Below are positions 56,401 through 64,000 of a stretch of DNA of 64,000 bases, piece after piece (the stretch's first letter is position 1; each line of letters starts with the position of its first letter). The DNA is from Symsagittifera roscoffensis (taxonomy: Eukaryota; Xenacoelomorpha; Acoela; Convolutidae): contig NC_087063.1 in assembly GCF_963678635.1 (NCBI RefSeq), forward strand, positions 3,136,580 through 3,200,579. Reading direction: 5' to 3'. Position numbers and translations under genes: made by a program. The notes beneath the pieces are model-generated. The model had not been told where the DNA came from. It ran no database searches and was given only the letters and a program-made list of their open reading frames with translations.

Positions 56401-59400
56401 TTTAACTTTCTCTTCAGAATGCGCAAAAACAAGAGATAAAAATTTGAAAATTTGGTGCGTATTCACTGGTCCCTTGATGGGTCCAAAAAATTTTCGTCCT
56501 CTGAATTTTTGGACTTATTAGAATTCGCGAAAATTTTAGAAGATCCGGTGTCAAAAAATGGACAAGTCTCTTTTTGACGTTTTTTTGTTGTAACCTTTTT
56601 TCCAATCACACTGAAAAACCCTAGCAAAATGAATAGTAAATTAAAAAACTGCTGATTGTAATCGGTTGCATGTTGGTGCAGAAATAATGAAAAATAAGTG
56701 CCGATTTTTTATTCAGACAATGATTATTGTCAATTGTCAATTTGTTGTGTGAGTCTTAAGTTTTGCACCAATAATTAGACAACTATAAAAGATCTAAACA
56801 TTTTAATTTTCAGCAAAAATTAAAAACTGATTGAAAGTCTAACAAAATTGTTTTTCAAGTTTCTAAACTGTAGCTTGCAATGGAAAAGCTTACAATGAAA
56901 TATTTTGCGTTCCGATCTCACAAATGAAAATTTTGTGTTATACAATTCCATGTAACTCCATACGTAGAGAAAAATCTGAAAAATGTGTGATATACGATTA
57001 ACCACTCATGAAAATTGTACGAAGGTTTTTAGTAGAAAGCAAAAATATGTTTGTTCGTGCATAGAAGTGATTTTGCGACTAAAAAGCAGAACAAAGTTTT
57101 CCCTGATTTTAAAAAATTTTCACCTGTACACCGAGTGACAAAAAATAGCATGCATGGAAATTGTATGAAAAGCATTTGTTACATACCCTCAATGAATGGT
57201 ATTGCAAAGCATTTTTCTTGTATGGAATTGTTTGACAAAATTTTTATTGTCTGTGTTGTCAACCGGGGTGCATTTCGCGCAAATAAATGTTTTTTGCCAA
57301 CTTTGCTTTATATCTGCTGTGATAATCAATTATAACTAGAATAATTAAAAGGCAAACAGTTCGTGCTTTTGATTGAATAATGATTTTCATGCGCACTTAA
57401 AGTTCTTCTATTTGAAAATTTGAAAATTTGGTGCGTATTCACTGGTCCCTTGATGGGTCCAAAAATTTTCGTCCTCTGAATTTTTGGACTTATTAGAATT
57501 CGCGAAAATTTTAGAAGATCCGGTGTCAAAAAATGGACAAGTCTCTTTTTGACGTTTTTTTGTTGTAACCTTTTTTCCAATCACACTGAAAAACCCTAGC
57601 AAAATGAATAGTAAATTAAAAAACTGCTGATTGTAATCGGTTGCATGTTGGTGCAGAAATAATGAAAAATAAGTGCCGATTTTTTATTCAGACAATGATT
57701 ATTGTCAATTGTCAATTTGTTGTGTGAGTCTTAAGTTTTGCACCAATAATTAGACAACTATAAAAGATCTAAACATTTTAATTTTCAGCAAAAATTAAAA
57801 ACTGATTGAAAGTCTAACAAAATTGTTTTTCAAGTTTCTAAACTGTAGCTTGCAATGGAAAAGCTTACAATGAAATATTTTGCGTTCCGATCTCACAAAT
57901 GAAAATTTTGTGTTATACAATTCCATGTAACTCCATACGTAGAGAAAAATCTGAAAAATGTGTGATATACGATTAACCACTCATGAAAATTGTACGAAGG
58001 TTTTTAGTAGAAAGCAAAAATATGTTTGTTCGTGCATAGAAGTGATTTTGCGACTAAAAAGCAGAACAAAGTTTTCCCTGATTTTAAAAAATTTTCACCT
58101 GTAAACCGAGTGGCAAAAAATAGCATGCATGGAAATTGTATGAAAAGCATTTGTTACATACCCTCAATGAATGGTATTGCAAAGCATTTTTCTTGTATGG
58201 AATTGTTTGACAAACTTTTTATTGTCTGTGTTGTCAACCGGGGTGCGTTTCGCGCAAATAAATGTTTTTGCCAACTTTGCTTTATATCTGCTGTGATAAT
58301 CAATTATAACTAGAATAATTAAAAGGCAAACAGTTCGTGCTTTTGATTGAATAATGATTTTCATGCGCACTTAAAGTTCTTCTATAGGTTTCTCTTCTTG
58401 GGGTAAACACATTTCAGCAGTGTCTGATATGAAAATTTGCAGAGTGTCTGCTAGAGACTACTAGATAATATAAAGTTTCGAAATATCAAAAACAGCAAAA
58501 GTGTGTCAGAGTTAGTTTCTTACGAAATTCTTTTGTCCGAATTAGTTTTTCAAAGCTCTTATAATATAATAACAAGATTCTTTTTTAGTGCATTCTTTTT
58601 GGTGATTTTTTTAAATTTCAATTTTTTTTAGTTAACACATCATGAAAAATTGTAGTGCTTGTTGAGCGCATTACAAGGAAAAAAATATATTTCAGTCCTT
58701 GAATTCGTGCCACTTGTGCTGCGTTCGAAAAGTTTTTTGGGGAAATCGAACACCTGTTTATCAACATGTGACTAAATGACCATTTAGAACCTTCAAAATA
58801 TGGTTTTGCAAATTTTTATCCAGCAAGTATTTTTCAGGTAGCATTATTAACAACAATTTTTTTGTTTCAGGCAGTTTCATTAACAATTCCCAAAAAACAG
58901 TTAAAACTTGAGTTTAATTGCTTGTTGCTAACAAAACATTGCAATTTTTAGTTGCAGCACTGTATGTATTGTTGAGGAAAAGTTCGATAAACATTTCGTA
59001 TTGACACTCAAATCATTTCGAAAAATTTTAGAAAAACATATTTTAAAACATATTTTTCAAAAATAGCCTATATATCAATCGGCTTGCTACATGGATCGAC
59101 TGACATTGGATTGAAAAAAGTTATTCACATTCATTTTAAAGCTTGCAAGAAAAAAACAGAAAAAATGATAATTTTCAAGCAAGTTAAAAATAAAACTTTT
59201 GTTTTCCAACAATTGGTTTGATGTATACCCCATTGAGTATACCCCGATTGGATTGAGTATCCCTCAATTCTAGCAGTATCACATGATTGTGAAATTACAT
59301 TTAGGCCGTTAGTTTTAAATTTGAAGTGTAATTACTGAGTTAAATAGAGGTCAAACCAATCACAATAGTATCACTTCTTGCTTACCTTCAGCAACAGGGT

Positions 59401-59467
59401 CTCCTGAAACCTCAAAAGAAGAATAACCAATTCAGAAGATGAGTCTTACCTTTGGCGCCCCCTCCAC
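53475..59467 (-). CDS. 3' part of a host gene for a Glu/Arg-rich coiled-coil protein, with 18-nt microexons
   Basis: On the minus strand five exons join in phase: 59450-59467 (18 nt), 59386-59403 (18 nt), 55331-55460, 54888-55031, 53475-53595 (stop TAA). All have AG acceptors and GT donors (GTAAGA, GTAAGC, GTAAGA, GTGACC). The microexons encode Gly-rich GGGAK then GDPVAE; next come about 90 residues of charged alpha-helix (EEARRKREEEEKLAQMAQIE; REQEEREQREQMEKILEESR) and a C-terminal part with EYELLEKNQEISRAF and YFELMRIMENLEDEEED. A long single coiled coil is likely. I do not recognise the gene; cytoskeletal or RNA-processing proteins are possible. The 5' exons are upstream (beyond 59467) and not identified. 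Confidence 0.65.
53727..54069 (+). mobile_element. hAT-like non-autonomous repeat with CAGGGGCGG / CCGCCCCTG ends
   Basis: Perfect 9-bp terminal inverted repeats, 343 bp long, inside the last intron of the coiled-coil gene. CAGGGGCGG-type ends are typical of hAT elements. No clear 8-bp target duplication is visible. The interior has purine tracts near the ends, as do the related copies at 54280-54549, 63055 and 63786. Confidence 0.5.
54280..54549 (-). mobile_element. Related hAT-like repeat fragment, inverted
   Basis: Read on the minus strand it starts AGGGGCGAATCTAGGATTTT and continues with GTCGACTAAATTGAT, CACTCTCAGAACACTAT and a CAGGTCAAAAAAGTGG segment. It matches the copy at 63786-64000 over most of its length. 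Located in the same intron as the previous element. Confidence 0.5.
56441..58385 (+). repeat. Recent tandem duplication, two units of about 970 bp
   Basis: 56441-57410 is repeated at 57417-58385 with only a few differences (for example CCTGTACACCGAGTGACA against CCTGTAAACCGAGTGGCA, and one A fewer in an A run). It lies in the intron between the second microexon and the 55331-55460 exon. No coding content. The matching short ORFs in both units are shadows. Confidence 0.85.
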
Positions 59468-60124
59468 CTGTGATTTCATCAAATGAAACATAATTTAGCA
59501 CAGCTCGACTGTTTTAAAAATGAGCATTTGGGTATAGACAATAATTATACAGTTCTGAGTAAGGTCATTTTTTTCGTCACAATTGAATTATGGCGTCGAA
59601 ATGTGTTCTAAAGCTGGTTCAATTATGATGTCATTACCTGTTCACGCCGTATAGATACTATTCAAAAAAAAATTCGAAACTAGCAAGATGAAATGAAGGT
59701 GGTTGAATTGGGATGAGGATGCATTTGAACGATAGGAGATGAGCTCTGATTGGATGATAGAGTGAACTGAAACTATCTGCTAAAGTGAAAAATCTTATTT
59801 TAAGAAGAATTAACTTATCTAAATTATGCAATACAATTCATATCTCGCAATGCTCTAGAAGTTTCACGCAAAGATGACATTTTCAGAAATTTCTTAAAGA
59901 AAAAACAATTTTCTGCTAGCACTTTCAGTTATCAGATGTGGAGTTCTGGGACTCCTCTACCTAAACCGCATCAAATGTCTGAGAATTCAGGGAAGGTTGC
60001 TTTGGATCTCCGCTATAAAAATAGTATACAGAAAGACCTCGTTAATATACAATAATTAAGTTAACATGATCAAAATTAGGTCAATATACAACAATATAAG
60101 TAATATGCAATAATTAGTTTTATA
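59468..60124. other. Intron or intergenic DNA without recognised features
   Basis: No gene seen on either strand. Upstream exons of the coiled-coil gene should lie here or further right. One 20-nt AG/GT-flanked stretch near 59638-59658 fails the phase test. Confidence 0.4.
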
Positions 60125-60635
60125 TAAAACAAGACTGCTCGTATCAGGGCGAAGCCCTGAAAGTTCCGACTGCCTTTTAATGTTTATGGAGCAGTAATAA
60201 CTTAAACAACATAAAAAAATGGAATGAACTAAAATAAAATGAAAAACTTTTTTTAAATTTGAAAATTTTTCTGTGAAAATCATCTTCCCACACGCCATAT
60301 AAAGTACAACATAATAGATTTCGCTCCTTGTAACAAATCAATTATGGCAAATAAGCTTCTTTCAACCAATTTGGAACGATTTCTAAGACGGATTAAATCT
60401 CCGCTTACGCGTTAATAGCGCAAATTATATCGCGCGTTAATTGTCCCAAATTGGTCAAAATGACAATCTTTAAACCCTCATAACTTTACGAAAAATAATC
60501 ACAGGTGAAATATCTTTTCAAATTTAAGCTCAAGGCAACAATAGTTTTCGAATGATATAAAACAATTCCGTCAAAAATGGCTAGTTAAATAGTCGAAATT
60601 TGTCTGAAAAAAAAACCACCCACCCCGAGCACAAA
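60125..60635 (-). repeat. Solo LTR-like copy of the older element
   Basis: The reverse complement matches the left end repeat of the 4-kb flanks: the TCGGGGTGGG start, the GACAATTAACGCGCGATATA segment, the GCTTATTTGCCATAATTGAT segment and the CAGGGC-TTC-GCCCTG hairpin, in order. It supplies bases beyond TCGGGG (GTGC) that are missing in the array, which fixes the right edge of the env-bearing element. Confidence 0.65.
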
Positions 60636-62297
60636 TATTCCGTTACTTTCGTATCGAAAGTCGGAACATTAATTAGGTTACTACACAATAATTAGGTTTT
60701 AGGTTAATACACAATAATGTCGCTGCGAAGACACAAAATCCACTTTTGAAGCTTACATTTTATTGGTTTTCCTTTTTATTAAGAAAGTAACTTAAAACTT
60801 AGAACTGAAAACAAGAGGAACAGTTTCAAATGGAAAAACATTTTGAAACTGGAGAAACACTTTCACAGAAAACCAAAAAAAACCGCTAGCGCTCTAACTG
60901 AAAAATTATTAATTAGAAAATTTGGTCGTTGAAAATGCCCTCTATTTTGAGTATTTTGTATTTTTAAAAAAATTAAGACTTACAAAAAAATGGAAGATGG
61001 AAACTTTTGTTAGAGTAATAAGAAATGAATTATAGTTGCATTGAAGGGATCAAATGTACAGTCCAAATTCTTAACATTTAAATCAGGAATGACTTGCATC
61101 AACTATGAATAGTTTTTGTCCTAAAAAAATGTGTCGAAAATCGCTTAGACAAAAAACGGCTATACAGAACAAGCAGTGCGTTTAAAAAGTTTTTTTTAAA
61201 AGTTTTCGAGGATAAACGAAATGTTGGTCATGGATTTAAAAGACAGTTATATCAAGACTCGAAACTTGTTTGTAAAACTGCACCCAAATACGTCTTTTTC
61301 TGAAAGTACAGATAAACAAAAATGAAACACCTAGTAAATCCGTAATTTTGTAACTTCACATATATTTTTAGCCTAATAGCTTGCTAATAAATTGTTTCCA
61401 AACAATATAAAGTTACATAGCTATTTACAACAACTTACAAATACAAACTGGAATCGTATGGGAGAACACCACTAACCCAGCACGGCTCGTTTTCAGGTGT
61501 CTCATTAAGCGAAAAATAAAAAAAATGGATCCAACGGACCGTTCTAACGATCCAGTTTTATTAAACTTAAACCCTTTATTTCCTCCTTTCAGCCCTTCTC
61601 TTCAAAAAAATATATATATTTTTTTCTCGGGTAGTCTTTTCTGCCCATAACCTAGAAACGAACAGAAACAAATTCTACATATCTCTAACCTTTGAAAGGT
61701 GACTTTTGAATTGATTCCATCAGAAGACTTTTTTGAGGGCTACAGTATGCAGTGTGCATACAAAAGTAATGAAAGCAAAACCATATATTTTTCAGAAAAA
61801 AAAGAAAAAAAATTTAGGAAATGAATTTATGAAATGAAACAAGTGTCAATAAAGTCACATAAACTATTTGCTTTTGAACATTTTTCAGACTTCAACTGTT
61901 TGCACAATGGATTTTGGTCCGAACTTTGTTTTATATGTAATTATCATTTTAATAAACAAGGAAGACGACGAAAAAATTTTATTTTTAAGTAACTCGAAAA
62001 TTTATTTTGTTTTATTTATTTTTTGCCCTAAATTTTTGGCCAATAAATTAAACAAAACTGCCAATTTGAAAAATTGTTTTAGTTTTTTGAAAGTATTATA
62101 AATAATTTCAGAGTTTTTGCTACAAAATGGTTCAAGATAACGGTAAATTTCTGCTTAATTGGACAAAATTTATATATCATTGAAAGACAGTATGGCGGCT
62201 TCTGAGCTACAGTAAATCTAACGCTAAAGACTACAAATAAGCTATTATTTGAAAAAAAACTCACCAATTTAACGAAAAACCATCTATGCAAAACTCG
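60636..62297. other. AT-rich DNA without a recognised gene
   Basis: No supported ORF, RNA gene or large repeat. There are short AATTAGGTTA/CACAATAAT repeats near 60670-60720. Confidence 0.4.
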
Positions 62298-62665
62298 TAG
62301 TCGCATAAACTCATGGGGCACTTAGCATAGTGGTAAGGCGTTCACTTTAGAATCGTCAGATCGTTTAATCGATCCCATGCCATGGCAATGATAGTGTGTG
62401 AGGACGAGCTCTCACTTGACCTCTAGCTTCAGGTCTACCACAACCTGACCAAATTTGGCTGCAAAAGTGGTACCACGTGAAAGTTCTAGACGCACAAAAA
62501 CGGCCTTGAGTCGCAAAAAAGGGCTTCGCTCAACAAAATAACACAGTCTGGAATGTGGGGAAATAATACAAACGGACTATCCTCGACAGGACTGTTAAGG
62601 CCTACTGATAGCTCCTCTGCGATTCGCAGGAACTACAGTTATTATTATTATAGTCGCATAAACTC
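62298..62665 (+). mobile_element. tRNA-derived SINE with a 15-bp target-site duplication
   Basis: Perfect direct repeats TAGTCGCATAAACTC at 62298-62312 and 62651-62665 flank a 338-bp body. The 5' end has a polymerase III A box (TAGCATAGTGG, 62323-62333) and a degenerate B box near 62362-62375. The body ends in a TTATTATTATTA tail. This is the classic layout of a tRNA-derived SINE mobilised by a LINE. The perfect duplication suggests a fairly young insertion. Confidence 0.8.
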
Positions 62666-63054
62666 GTATTCGCATAAAAAAAAGTAGAGCTTCAGTTTGT
62701 TTGTTTAAGTTGGCTTATAAGAACCGGAAATTCTAGAGCAGCAGAATTTATGCTTACAACGTAAACTAATAATTATTGAGAATTTGTTTAAAGTAAAACA
62801 TTTTGCTCATTAATACTCGTTTAAATTTAAAAAAAAAACATGAACCGAACTGATTAGAAGCTGGCTAAAAAAAAACTCAAAAACGTAGTGACTTTCAACA
62901 AAAAACAAACAAGACCAATTTTTTGCAATAATTGTCAAAAGGTGCATATTTTTTACACAAGACTGTTCGGCTCGTACATCTGGGCAAAACTAATTTTAAA
63001 TCAAAAATGGTTTCATAGACGTCAAGGGCAGTCGATACTTACAAGGTTTCCCAC
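62666..63054. other. AT-rich DNA without recognised features
   Basis: Nothing supported on either strand. Confidence 0.4.
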
Positions 63055-63349
63055 CAAGGGCGAATCCAGGATTTTCTCGAGGGTGGATTTTTAAAGAAGT
63101 TTCGAAAATTTTGTGGGATTTTTAAAAAATTTTCTGAGCTCTCTGAAATCAGTATAAAGACCTCATTTTGACCGCAGTCAATTTTTTTTTCAAAAAACAG
63201 GCCGCAAATCGCGTTTTTTCTGCACGCATTCCCCTTTAAAATTAGAATATTTTAGTATAAAAAATGAAGTGTCAGTCAATGGGTCAACAATGAACAAACC
63301 TTGAGGGGGGGGGGGGGGGGGGGGGCGTCCCCCCTTAAATCTGCCCCTG
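63055..63349 (+). mobile_element. hAT-like non-autonomous repeat containing a 21-G run
   Basis: It starts CAAGGGCGAATCCAGGATTTT and ends AAATCTGCCCCTG, imperfect inverted ends of the CAGGGGCGG family. A run of about 21 G lies at 63305-63325, just inside the right end. The same family occurs at 53727, 54280 and 63786. Confidence 0.5.
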
Positions 63350-63785
63350 CTTCTCACTGATAAGCAATTTTTTTGTAATTTAAAGTTTTTGTCGTTAGTG
63401 GAAAAGATTCCCAAATATAAAATCAATCTTATTTCTTCAAGTCTTCATCAATTATAGTCTTCATCTCAAGTATACAAGATTTTACAGATCTTTACTCATA
63501 ACCGTGGTTTTTCACAGGTTAAAAACTCATCCCCCCTCAATTCATCCCCCCACAGCAGAGGGGGGGGGGGCGCTTCCCCCCCTCAATTCTGACAGCCAAA
63601 TTTTTTCAAATGGACCCCCTTTGATATATTTTTACGAGATATATTTTCGGCTGGCCAATATCAAAAAATTTTCTAGAGGCGCCTTCGGAGCTAAAATAAT
63701 AAAATTTGAGGGTGCGTGGGGACGCGCGCTGAATAACGCAATTTTTCTTCAAATATTTTATAAGTGCTCAAAACTTCATTTTTAG
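63350..63785. other. DNA between two repeat copies, with C/G homopolymer runs
   Basis: No gene seen. C-run and G-run patches at 63529-63590 resemble the inner ends of the CAGGGGCGG-type repeats and may be another decayed copy. Confidence 0.35.
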
Positions 63786-64000
63786 CAGGGCGGATCTCGG
63801 ATTTTCTCGAGGGGGGGGCGGATTTTCAAAAAATTTTCCAAAATTTTGACGACCTTTTTTTTTTTTTAAGTCGACCAAATTGATTTTTCAAGCTCTCCCA
63901 AAGCAATGTTTTGCCCCTACTTTGGCAAAATTTTGTGCGCCGCAGGCAAATTTATGAAAAAACAGTCAAAAAAGCCGTTTTTGGGCAATTTTTGAAAAAT
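63786..64000 (+). mobile_element. hAT-like repeat, left part, runs off the window
   Basis: It starts CAGGGCGGATCTCGGATTTT and includes GTCGACCAAATTGAT and CAGTCAAAAAAGCCG, in the same order as the inverted fragment at 54280-54549. It continues past 64000. Confidence 0.5.

Noticed and set aside
59638..59658. A 20-nt minus-strand exon upstream of the microexons
   Set aside because: AG and GT borders are present, but in the phase needed for the next exon it contains a stop codon.

Overview
The window is nuclear DNA of an AT-rich invertebrate animal. I infer this from spliceosomal introns (GT-AG junctions whose phases agree across exons), 18-nt microexons, a tRNA-derived SINE with a target-site duplication, hAT-like non-autonomous repeats, and LTR retroelements. 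I cannot name the species. No bacterial, CRISPR or rRNA features were seen.

Bases 1-47162 are a tandem array built from one very large, envelope-bearing Ty3/gypsy-type (Metaviridae-like) retroelement. Copy A (1-13984; its left LTR and gag start lie left of the window) has gag with a CCHC zinc knuckle and DSGA protease, then pol (RT, RNase H, integrase), two small hydrophobic ORFs, a Pro/Ser/Thr-rich ORF without any ATG (P1), an envelope-like glycoprotein of about 872 aa whose cysteine layout resembles chuvirus / BEL-Pao class III-type envelopes, a second ORF with no ATG in its first half (P2), and a candidate right LTR with TGAGT...ACTCA ends. Copies B (17969-28571) and C (32557-43159) repeat everything from the start of pol, but lack gag and a left LTR. 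Each copy is followed by the same 4-kb flank, so the repeated unit is 'pol to right LTR plus 4 kb of flank', about 14.6 kb. B and C are almost identical and keep intact pol and env ORFs. A is broken in gag (in-frame stop), at the gag-pol boundary (one base fewer than B and C) and in env (micro-inversion plus 1-nt loss). B and C carry an in-frame 432-nt deletion in P1.

The 4-kb flank is itself the remains of an older LTR element: diverged end repeats at its two ends and a CCHC zinc-knuckle remnant inside. The env-bearing element inserted at the edge of its left LTR. A related solo LTR lies inverted at about 60.1-60.6 kb.

From 47163 to 64000 the sequence is ordinary host DNA. It holds the 3' end of a plus-strand gene for a His/Ser/Arg-rich protein (48414-49400), the 3' part of a minus-strand gene for a Glu/Arg-rich coiled-coil protein (53475-59467, with two 18-nt microexons), local duplications, a SINE, and several copies of a CAGGGGCGG-ended repeat. 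The plus strand of the env-bearing element is strikingly A/C-rich and G-poor; this changes abruptly at 13985, 28572 and 43160, where it meets the flank.
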